DNA from: Flavobacterium resistens
GTDB lineage: Bacteria; Bacteroidota; Bacteroidia; Flavobacteriales; Flavobacteriaceae
DNA: 64,000 nucleotides
Assembly (NCBI RefSeq): GCF_900182645.1
Contig: NZ_FXTA01000006.1
Span: 248,001 to 312,000, forward strand
Direction: 5' to 3'
Shown here: one piece after another, positions 16,235 to 24,022 of the stretch
Numbering within the stretch: position 1 is the stretch's first letter
Layout of the letters: each line of letters opens with the position of its first letter
Made by a program: the position numbers and the translations under genes
The notes under the pieces: generated by a model
Databases searched by the model: none
Seen by the model: only the letters and a program-made list of their open reading frames with translations
What the model was told of the DNA's origin: nothing

Positions 16235-18892
16235 ATGAGAAATTTTAAGTTACAAAAGAAGTTTTTTTTAGCAGTAATGCTAACATTCCTATCTGTTTTA
16301 ATGTACGGACAAGGTGCCATTCCTTTTACTATTAGTAATAATTCAACTTTCGCCGACAGCGACTTGTATGTAGCGATTGTTGGAATTGATTACACAACTG
16401 GAAATCACGTTTGGGTAAATGCCAAAACAAGTCAGGTTTTACCAATGAGTGCCTCTTACAATACCGTTACAGGACCAACTTATGGCGGAAATACCGGACC
16501 GGGGCAAAACTCAAAATATGCGGCGTGTTTTACAAAGCTGAGCGAAATTCCGAATAAAACCTTTACACTGCCTTTAATTGCAGGCTGCAGGGTTTTTATT
16601 TCTAAAGGTTCGCAGTTGTATTTTTACTTTTTTGGTGCAAATGGCGCTCCGTCAGGATATGCTTCGCCAAATCCGCAGAATGCAACCGATCCGAATCAGG
16701 GAATTTTATATGAAATGATCGAATTGACTAACAATCAATATGGTTTCTTCGGAAATCCAACGCGTGTAGATTCATATAAATATCCAATGGGATTAGAATT
16801 ATTTGGCGCAAACGGTTACCAAAAAAGAGTTGGAGATTTAAAAAAACATGCTGATATCGTTGCGGCTTTTAAAGCCAATGTTCCGGCAGAATTTCAAGGC
16901 TGCGTAAACGATGCAACAGGCGAAATTACAGCTCCTTCTAAAACACCAGCTTATGCAACAGGAGGACCATACGAAAACTACTTAAAATCTTATATCGATG
17001 CGATTTGGAACAAATACAAAAACGAAGATTTAATATTTTATGCTGGAGATGCCGGAGTTTTTAAAGGAAGAGTTATTGGCGAACAACTTGAAATGGTTGG
17101 ACAATCTGGAGGTTTTGTTGGCCGTACAGGAAGGGTTCAATACAGACCAAGTACTCAGGAAGCTCTTGAAGGAAAAGGTGTTTTGGACAGAAGGTTGGTC
17201 GACGGAGATTTAGATCTTGTGATTCAGGCACAATTAACAGCGGCAATTAACCGACATGTTGTAAATGTTACAACAACAAATCCTGGACAACAAAATTGGT
17301 ACGATGCATCAAAATATTATCAAGTAAACCCAACAAACCATTATTCTAAATTTTGGCATTTACCAGGAATTAATGTTGATAATCTGGCTTATGGTTTTGC
17401 TTATGATGATGTTGCAGATCAGTCACCATCGCTTCATTCTCCACAGCCAACAAAAGTTATTGCTACTTTTGGAGGTTATGCAGGTACCGTTCCTTCAGTG
17501 CCGGCTTCGACAGATGTTATTACAGTTTATAAAGATTGTAACTACACAGGTTTCTCTGGCGGATTAACTATTGGAGATTACAATTTAGCTCGTTTAAATA
17601 CTTTAGGCGTTTTAAATGATGATATTTCGTCACTTAAAATCACTCAGGGTTATCAGGCAATTTTGTATCAAGATGATAATTTTACTGGAGCTTCAACCGT
17701 AATTAATTCTGATAATTCTTGTTTAAACACAACTTGGAATGACAAAGTAACTTCTATAAGAGTTATTGCAAACGGAACTACAACTTTAGGAAACCAGACT
17801 TTCTTTTTACAAAACAGAAACAGCGGTTTATACATGGATGTTTGGAATTCAAGTATGGCAAATGCTGCGGGAATCAATCAAGGAGCATTGAATTCTGGTA
17901 ATAACCAAAAATTTGTATTTACGCATTTAGGTGATGGATTATATAAAATCATTGCTAACCATAGCGGACAATCTTTAGATATCAACAATTTCAATAAAGC
18001 AAACGGAGCGCGTTTAGAGCAATATCCCTACAATGCAACTACAAATCAACAATTTGTATTGGTTTCAACTGGAGACGGATATTACAAAATTGTTGCAAGA
18101 CATAGCGGAAGAATTGTTGAAGTTGCCGGAGCAAGTACAGCTTCTGGGGCAATTATTCAGCAATGGGATAACAACAATCAAACTTGCGGACAATGGAAAT
18201 TAGTTCCAGCGACAAGTTCTCAAACTTCAGTTTTAATTCAGGCAGAAGATTACTCAGCAATGAGCGGCATTCAGGTTGAAGCAACTACGGATACTGGTGG
18301 CGGATCAAATGTTGGTTATACAGAAACTGGCGATTGGTTAGCTTATAACAGCATCAATTTTCCAACAACAGGTTCTTATTTAATTGAATACCGAGTGGCA
18401 AGTGCAGTAACTGGAGGGAAATTATCTTCTGATTTAAATGCAGGAGCGATTCTTTTAGGAAATGTTGATATTCCAAATACTGGAGGATGGCAAAACTGGC
18501 AGACGGTTTCGCAAACGGTAAATGTAAATGCTGGAACCTATAATTTCGGAATTTACATTCAAAATACTGGAATGAACATCAACTGGATTAAAATTACTAA
18601 AGTAGGTGCGGGCGCTGCGGCAAAAACTGCTTTAGCAAAAGCTCCAGAAGAAGAAGCTCCAGTGGAAACAGTTTTAAATGTTTATCCAAGCCCGGTTGAA
18701 AATACACTTTATGTAACTACAGATCTTTCTGGAGGAAGTGTAAAAATAGTCGATTCGCAAACGGGATCTACTGTTGCATCTCAAAAAATCAATAATAACA
18801 GTTTTGATGTTTCGCATTTGAAACAAGGAATCTATTTTATTGTTTTTGAAAAAGATGGCAAACAAACGATCAAACGTTTCATAAAGAAATAG
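16235..18892 (+). CDS. Secreted GH64 beta-1,3-glucanase with crystallin, ricin, CBM6 and T9SS domains
   Basis: The 885-residue protein has a signal peptide ending at about LMYGQ (residue 26). Residues about 28-415 form a GH64 (thaumatin-like) beta-1,3-glucanase. Family segments seen include GILYEMIEL (catalytic Glu region, about 160) and GNPTRVDSYKYPMGLEL (Asp region, about 178), plus FYAGDAGVFKG. GH64 enzymes release laminaripentaose from beta-1,3-glucan. Then follow a beta/gamma-crystallin domain (about 425-510, with NDDISSL and WNDKVTSI calcium-site motifs), a ricin-type beta-trefoil (about 515-655), a CBM6 (about 664-790) and a type A T9SS domain (YPSPVENTLYV to the end). The last 460 residues are nearly the same as those of the protease gene at 20873. 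Fungal wall glucan is a likely target. Confidence 0.9.
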   Translation: MRNFKLQKKFFLAVMLTFLSVLMYGQGAIPFTISNNSTFADSDLYVAIVGIDYTTGNHVWVNAKTSQVLPMSASYNTVTGPTYGGNTGPGQNSKYAACFTKLSEIPNKTFTLPLIAGCRVFISKGSQLYFYFFGANGAPSGYASPNPQNATDPNQGILYEMIELTNNQYGFFGNPTRVDSYKYPMGLELFGANGYQKRVGDLKKHADIVAAFKANVPAEFQGCVNDATGEITAPSKTPAYATGGPYENYLKSYIDAIWNKYKNEDLIFYAGDAGVFKGRVIGEQLEMVGQSGGFVGRTGRVQYRPSTQEALEGKGVLDRRLVDGDLDLVIQAQLTAAINRHVVNVTTTNPGQQNWYDASKYYQVNPTNHYSKFWHLPGINVDNLAYGFAYDDVADQSPSLHSPQPTKVIATFGGYAGTVPSVPASTDVITVYKDCNYTGFSGGLTIGDYNLARLNTLGVLNDDISSLKITQGYQAILYQDDNFTGASTVINSDNSCLNTTWNDKVTSIRVIANGTTTLGNQTFFLQNRNSGLYMDVWNSSMANAAGINQGALNSGNNQKFVFTHLGDGLYKIIANHSGQSLDINNFNKANGARLEQYPYNATTNQQFVLVSTGDGYYKIVARHSGRIVEVAGASTASGAIIQQWDNNNQTCGQWKLVPATSSQTSVLIQAEDYSAMSGIQVEATTDTGGGSNVGYTETGDWLAYNSINFPTTGSYLIEYRVASAVTGGKLSSDLNAGAILLGNVDIPNTGGWQNWQTVSQTVNVNAGTYNFGIYIQNTGMNINWIKITKVGAGAAAKTALAKAPEEEAPVETVLNVYPSPVENTLYVTTDLSGGSVKIVDSQTGSTVASQKINNNSFDVSHLKQGIYFIVFEKDGKQTIKRFIKK

Positions 18893-18899
18893 TTTTAAA

Positions 18900-19016
18900 A
18901 ACCGGATTTCTGGCTTTAGATTTTTAGATAATAATTAGGTAGTGTTAGTTCTACGAAATTAGATTGCATAGCCAATCAAATCTAAAATCTAAAGTCTGAA
19001 ATCTAAAATAAAAAAA
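18900..19016. repeat. Inverted repeat built from TCTAAAATCTAAA units
   Basis: The left part has GGCTTTAGATTTTTAGAT. The right part has AATCTAAAATCTAAAG followed by TCTGAAATCTAAAAT. The two sides can pair with gaps. It lies between the GH64 and GH18 genes. A short copy of the right side (ATCAGAAATCTAAAATAAA) occurs at about 62946-62964. Confidence 0.6.
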
Positions 19017-19075
19017 TATAACTCAATAACCGTCCCCAATATTTACGAGTTTATTAATCTATTAAAACAATTATT

Positions 19076-20716
19076 ATGAAAAACAATTACCGAAGAATGT
19101 TGCAGAAATGCATGATTATTTTAGTTTTGAGCGTTTTTAATTTAGCTGCAGCTCAGCAGAAAAAAGTTATAGCCTACATTCCAAACTGGATAGATTTGAA
19201 TGCTTTTTCAAGTACCATTCAGTACAGTAAATTAACGCACATTAATATTGCGTTCGAAAACCCTGATGCTAATGGATATTTAACTTTTAATTCCGGAAGC
19301 AATGCTATTATTAATGCTGCGCATGCACAAAATATTAAAGTTTTTGTTTCGCTTGGAGGAGGTTCTGTTTCAGAAGGCGGTGCCATTCGCGACAATTATT
19401 TTAATTTAATTACTCCCGCAAACAGAACGGCTTTTATTCAAAAACTCTACGATTATGTTGTGGCGCACAACTTTGATGGAATCGATGTAGATTTAGAAGG
19501 TCCGGCAATCAATGGTGATTACGGCGGATTTGTTATTGCCTTGGCGAATAAATTACATGCCAATGGTAAACTGATCTCAGCAGCGCTTTCAGAAGGATAT
19601 GGTGGTGCAAATGTACCTGCATCTACTTTTGCGGCTTATGACTGGATCAATATCATGGCATACGATGCAACTGGGCCATGGCAGCCAAACAATCCGGGGC
19701 AGCATTCTCCATACAGTATGGCTGTTAACCAATTTAATTACTGGACAGGAAGAGGTTTACCGGCAAGCAAAGCCATCATCGGATTACCTTTTTACGGATA
19801 CGGTTTTGGAGCATCTGCAAATCAGGGAATTTCTTATGCTAATATCGTAGCACAATATCCGGGAGCAGAAAATCAGGATCAGGTTGGAAACACGATTTAT
19901 TATAACGGAATTCCAACAATCAAAGCAAAAACAACTTTTGCGATTCAAAACGCAGGCGGAGTTATGATTTGGGAATTATCTCAGGATGCAACAGGTTCAA
20001 AATCATTGCTTACTGCAATTAATCAAGTAATTACCGGAAGTAATCCTCCTGGAACAGGAACTTTAATTCAGGCTGAAAGTTACAATACAATGAGCGGTGT
20101 TCAAACAGAAGCTACTACCGATACTGGCGGAGGATTAAACGTAGGTTATTGCGATACAGGAGACTGGATGGCATATTACAATGTTAATTTCCCAACTTCA
20201 GGAAATTATGTTATTGAATATCGAGTGGCAAGTGCTGTTAACGGAGCAAGAATTTCATCTGATTTAAATGCAGGAACAATTCAGCTTGGAGCAGTTAATA
20301 TTCCAAACACTGGAGGCTGGCAAAATTGGCAAACGGTTTCTCAAACCGTAAATGTAAATGCCGGAACGTATAATTTCGGAATTTATATCCAAGCTTCCGG
20401 AGCCAATATTAACTGGTTCAGAATTACGAAATCGGCTTCAGGTTTAGCTGCAAAATCAGCTGCTCCAACTGCAGAAACTCCTACAGACATTGCAAGTGTT
20501 AGTATTTACCCAAATCCAACGGAAGATACACTTTTCTTTAGTTCAGAAGTTTCTGGCGCAAATGTAAGTGTTATCAATTCTGAAGGAGGTGCAACGGTTT
20601 CATCTCAAACTGTAAACAATAACAGTATCAATGTTGCTAATTTAAAAAGCGGAATTTACCTGATTTCATTGGAAAAAGATGGAATCAAAACAGTAAGACG
20701 TTTTATTAAAAAATAA
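19076..20716 (+). CDS. Secreted GH18 chitinase with CBM6 and T9SS domains
   Basis: The 546-residue protein has a signal peptide ending at about LAAAQ (residue 27). The GH18 barrel covers about 28-325. It shows the substrate motif VSLGGGS (about 90), the catalytic DxxDxDxE as FDGIDVDLEG (about 132-141, the last Glu being the acid) and the NIMAYD motif (about 192-197). The compact barrel without an obvious insertion domain resembles the bacterial GH18 group that includes a Bacteroides chitinase-like structure. A CBM6 domain follows at about 330-455, close in sequence to the CBM6 of the GH64 protein, then a type A T9SS domain (YPNPTEDTLFFSS to the end). It should cleave chitin or related GlcNAc polymers outside the cell. 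Confidence 0.9.
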   Translation: MKNNYRRMLQKCMIILVLSVFNLAAAQQKKVIAYIPNWIDLNAFSSTIQYSKLTHINIAFENPDANGYLTFNSGSNAIINAAHAQNIKVFVSLGGGSVSEGGAIRDNYFNLITPANRTAFIQKLYDYVVAHNFDGIDVDLEGPAINGDYGGFVIALANKLHANGKLISAALSEGYGGANVPASTFAAYDWINIMAYDATGPWQPNNPGQHSPYSMAVNQFNYWTGRGLPASKAIIGLPFYGYGFGASANQGISYANIVAQYPGAENQDQVGNTIYYNGIPTIKAKTTFAIQNAGGVMIWELSQDATGSKSLLTAINQVITGSNPPGTGTLIQAESYNTMSGVQTEATTDTGGGLNVGYCDTGDWMAYYNVNFPTSGNYVIEYRVASAVNGARISSDLNAGTIQLGAVNIPNTGGWQNWQTVSQTVNVNAGTYNFGIYIQASGANINWFRITKSASGLAAKSAAPTAETPTDIASVSIYPNPTEDTLFFSSEVSGANVSVINSEGGATVSSQTVNNNSINVANLKSGIYLISLEKDGIKTVRRFIKK

Positions 20717-20722
20717 GTTCTT

Positions 20723-20831
20723 TTAACCGCAAAGTTCGCAAAGAAAAAACGCAAGGATCGCAAAGGCAATAAAACACCTGGCGAACTTTGCGTATCCCGA
20801 TAGATATCGGGATTGCGCTCTTTGCGGTTAA
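20723..20831. repeat. Inverted repeat of the CGCAAAG family with nested ATCCCGATA dyad
   Basis: The outer arms TTAACCGCAAAG (20723-20734) and CTTTGCGGTTAA (20820-20831) are perfect complements. Inside lies a second dyad, ATCCCGATA GA TATCGGGAT (20794-20813). A relative of the inner dyad occurs alone at 23837-23856. The element starts 6 bases after the chitinase stop and ends 41 bases before the protease start. Confidence 0.8.
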
Positions 20832-20872
20832 TTTTTTATCAGAATTGTAACCCCCTTTAACCCCCAAATTAT

Positions 20873-23737
20873 ATGAAAAATAGTTACAGATTTCGGTTAA
20901 GTTTACTCTTGATCCTCTCTTTTGGATATTTTGCCACGGCACAGACGTCTTTAGGATCGAGCAAAACATTTCTGAACAAGATTAAAAATGAATTAGTTAC
21001 TTCTACTACTGCAAAAGGCACCGAAAAAACAATTCAGCTTCAGGCAGCCAATTCTAAAAGCTTTAGCGGAAAAATAAATTATAAAGAATCAAATGCATCA
21101 AGCGAATTTTTGATTGGAGAAATTAAAAATATTGCAGAATCATCTTTTTATATAAAAGTTCAGGATCAATCTCTGGAAGGTCATATTATTTTAAAGAAAA
21201 CCAAAGAAGCCTACAAATATTACTCTGATGCAAAAGGAAATGCTTTTGTTTCAAAAGTTGATATCAATACTTTGGTATGTATCGATTATAAAAATGTTCC
21301 ATCCAAAACCAATACAACAGGTAAAACTGCGGCCGCTGCAGAAATTGCTCCGGCATTATTGAATCTGCAAAGTTTGCCAGGTGCTGCAGGCTGCGTTTTA
21401 TTAGATTTTGATGGCTATTATATGCCGGCAGGAAACCTTTGGAACAACGGTAACGCTATTAACGCTGCGCCTTCAGGAATGAGTGATGCTGCCGTGCAAC
21501 AGCATTGGGAAGTAGTTGCAGAAGATTATCGTCCGTTTAATTTAAATGTTACCACAAGCGAAGCCGTTTTTAATTCTTATCCAAAAAACAGAAGAATGCG
21601 CGTTGTAGTTACGCCAACAAATACTGCTGCTCCGGGCGCGGGAGGTGTGGCGTATATTGGTTCTTTTAACTGGGATAATGATGTTCCTTGCTGGGTATTT
21701 ATTACTTCTGGAAAATCTGGTGGAGACGCTTCTTCTCACGAAGTTGGACATACTTTTGATCTTGGTCACGACGGACGTACAAATCCTGCGGAAGATTATT
21801 TCTTAGGATTAGACGGAACTTCATATGCACCAATTATGGGCGCTGGTTATTACAGACCTGTTGTACAATGGAGTAAAGGAGAATATAATTATGCGAACAA
21901 TTTTCAAGATGATGTTGCTACAATTGCCAGTTCAAAATTTGGAGTTGGATATCGAGGTGATGATTATGGAAATAATATCGCTTCAGCAGCAAATTTAGAT
22001 TATAACGGAAGCGGAGCAATCAATCAAAAAGATGGAATTATTTCAAGTGAAGCTGATTATGATTTTTTCACTTTTACAACCGGAGGAGGAAATGTAGTTA
22101 TTAACGCTAATACCGTTTCGAGAGACGGAAACCTGCATCTTTTAATGAGATTGTATAATTCATCAGGAACAGAAATAGGAACATTTTGGAACTCTGATCC
22201 GTTTGCTTTAAATGCTTCTATGAATGCAAATCTGGCAGCAGGAAGATATTACGTAGGTGTTGATGGAACTGGAGCAGGAAATGTTGGAAGTGGCGGTTAT
22301 TCAGCGTATGGTTCTATCGGAAGTTATTCTATTACAGGAACAATTCCACCAGGAGGAAATATTAGTTCATCTACAGATGTAATTACGGTTTATAAAGATT
22401 GTAACTATACAGGTTTCTCTGGCGGATTGACAATTGGAGATTATAACTTAGCGAGTTTAAATTCTTTAGGAGTTTTAAATGATGATATTTCTTCGCTTAA
22501 AATTACACAGGGATTTCAGGCGATTTTATACCAAGATGATAATTTTACCGGAGCTTCCACAGTAATTAATTCTGATAATTCGTGTTTGAATGCAACTTGG
22601 AACGATAAAGTAAGTTCAATCAGAGTTATTGCAAACGGTGTTACAACTTTAGGCAATCAAACTTTCTTTCTTCAAAATAGGAACAGTGGTTTGTATATGG
22701 ATGTTTGGAATGCAAGTATGACAAATGGAGCTGGAATTAATCAAGGTACTCTTAATTCAGGAAACAATCAAAAATTTACATTGACTCACTTAGGAGACGG
22801 TATGTATAAAATTATAGCCAACCATAGCGGACAGTCTATGGATGTTAATGGTTTTAATAAAGCGAATGGTACACGCGTTGAACAATATCCTTATAACGGA
22901 ACTACAAATCAACAATTTATTTTAGTTTCAACTGGAGACGGGTTCTATAAAATTGTTGCCCGTCATAGCGGAAGAATTGTTGAGGTTGCAGGAGCAAGTA
23001 CAGCTACTGGAGCTATTGTACAACAATGGGACAATAATAATCAAACTTGCGGACAATGGAAATTAATTGCAACAACAACTTCTCAGACATCTACTTTAAT
23101 TCAGGCGGAAGATTACTCGGCAATGAGCGGAATTCAGGTTGAAGCTACAACAGATACTGGCGGAGGTTCAAACGTAGGTTATACCGAAACTGGAGACTGG
23201 CTTGCGTATAACAATATTAATTTCCCAACAACAGGTTCTTATTTAATTGAATACAGAGTGGCAAGTGCAGTGACTGGCGGCAGATTATCATCTGATTTAA
23301 ACGGAGGAACTATTGTTTTAGGAAATGTCGATATACCAAATACTGGAGGCTGGCAAAACTGGCAGACAGTTACACAAACAGTAAACGTAAATGCAGGAAC
23401 GTATAATTTCGGAATCTATATTCAAAATACGGGAATGAACATCAACTGGATTAGGATTACAAAAGTTGGAGCAGGAGCACCGTCGGCAGTTATAGAAGAT
23501 GAAATAAAAGATGTTGCATTTAATGTTTATCCAAATCCGGTTTCAGAAACGCTATTTTTTACAAAAGATGTTTCGGAAGGGAATCTTAAAGTAGTAGATT
23601 CTCAAACAGGTTCTATAGTTTCATCTCAAAAAATAAATGACAATAGTTTGAACGTTTCGCATTTGAGACAAGGAATTTATTTTGTTGTTTTTGAAAAAGA
23701 TGGAGAAAAAATAATAAAACGTTTTATAAAAAAATAA
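20873..23737 (+). CDS. Secreted metzincin-like zinc protease with PPC, crystallin, ricin, CBM6 and T9SS domains
   Basis: The 954-residue protein has a signal peptide ending at about YFATAQ (residue 24). A pro-like region precedes a reprolysin-like metalloprotease domain (about 160-350). It has the zinc motif HEVGHTFDLGH (about 289-299) and a Met-turn candidate YAPIMGAGYY (about 318-327). In metzincins the motif is HExxHxxGxxH; here the Gly is Asp, which is odd. A pre-peptidase C-terminal-type domain follows (about 385-490). Then come beta/gamma-crystallin (about 499-583), ricin-type trefoil (about 587-735), CBM6 (about 742-868) and a type A T9SS domain. The crystallin-to-end part repeats that of the GH64 protein. 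A protease bound to glycan fits an attack on wall mannoproteins or glucan-bound protein; this is inference. Confidence 0.85.
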   Translation: MKNSYRFRLSLLLILSFGYFATAQTSLGSSKTFLNKIKNELVTSTTAKGTEKTIQLQAANSKSFSGKINYKESNASSEFLIGEIKNIAESSFYIKVQDQSLEGHIILKKTKEAYKYYSDAKGNAFVSKVDINTLVCIDYKNVPSKTNTTGKTAAAAEIAPALLNLQSLPGAAGCVLLDFDGYYMPAGNLWNNGNAINAAPSGMSDAAVQQHWEVVAEDYRPFNLNVTTSEAVFNSYPKNRRMRVVVTPTNTAAPGAGGVAYIGSFNWDNDVPCWVFITSGKSGGDASSHEVGHTFDLGHDGRTNPAEDYFLGLDGTSYAPIMGAGYYRPVVQWSKGEYNYANNFQDDVATIASSKFGVGYRGDDYGNNIASAANLDYNGSGAINQKDGIISSEADYDFFTFTTGGGNVVINANTVSRDGNLHLLMRLYNSSGTEIGTFWNSDPFALNASMNANLAAGRYYVGVDGTGAGNVGSGGYSAYGSIGSYSITGTIPPGGNISSSTDVITVYKDCNYTGFSGGLTIGDYNLASLNSLGVLNDDISSLKITQGFQAILYQDDNFTGASTVINSDNSCLNATWNDKVSSIRVIANGVTTLGNQTFFLQNRNSGLYMDVWNASMTNGAGINQGTLNSGNNQKFTLTHLGDGMYKIIANHSGQSMDVNGFNKANGTRVEQYPYNGTTNQQFILVSTGDGFYKIVARHSGRIVEVAGASTATGAIVQQWDNNNQTCGQWKLIATTTSQTSTLIQAEDYSAMSGIQVEATTDTGGGSNVGYTETGDWLAYNNINFPTTGSYLIEYRVASAVTGGRLSSDLNGGTIVLGNVDIPNTGGWQNWQTVTQTVNVNAGTYNFGIYIQNTGMNINWIRITKVGAGAPSAVIEDEIKDVAFNVYPNPVSETLFFTKDVSEGNLKVVDSQTGSIVSSQKINDNSLNVSHLRQGIYFVVFEKDGEKIIKRFIKK

Positions 23738-23787
23738 TCCATTCGCCATAATGGTTTTATATACATTAAATTTTAGGTTTTAATGTA

Positions 23788-23817
23788 AAGGCTGTCAGGA
23801 ATGACAGCCTTTTTTTA
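23788..23817 (+). terminator. Rho-independent terminator after the protease gene
   Basis: AAGGCTGTCA and TGACAGCCTT pair perfectly around a 4-base loop (GGAA) and are followed by a run of T. This is a strong terminator that closes the lytic-enzyme cluster, about 50 bases after the stop codon. Confidence 0.92.
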
Positions 23818-23836
23818 TAATGAAAATTTTACCGCA

Positions 23837-23856
23837 ATCCCGATAGCTATCGGAAT
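23837..23856. repeat. ATCCCGATAGCTATCGG palindrome
   Basis: CCGATAGCTATCGG (23840-23853) is a perfect palindrome within a short CGCAA-context repeat. It is a second copy of the inner dyad at 20794-20813. The surrounding 285-bp gap (23738-24022) otherwise shows only the upstream terminator and AT-rich leader. Confidence 0.6.
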
Positions 23857-24022
23857 CGCATAAATCTTTTTGGACTTCACGTTTAAAAAAAACCTCAATA
23901 AAAACATTATCATTCCATAACAATAGGATAAACTCATTTCATCATTAAATTGATAAAATTGCTGCATATTAAAAGTTTAAAGACTTTTAATAAATTCTCT
24001 ATTTCCCAAAAGCTTAAATCCT

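Noticed and set aside
16235..23737. Mobile element carrying the secreted-enzyme cluster
   Set aside because: No transposase, integrase, terminal repeats or tRNA edge is visible, and the base composition looks like the rest of the window.
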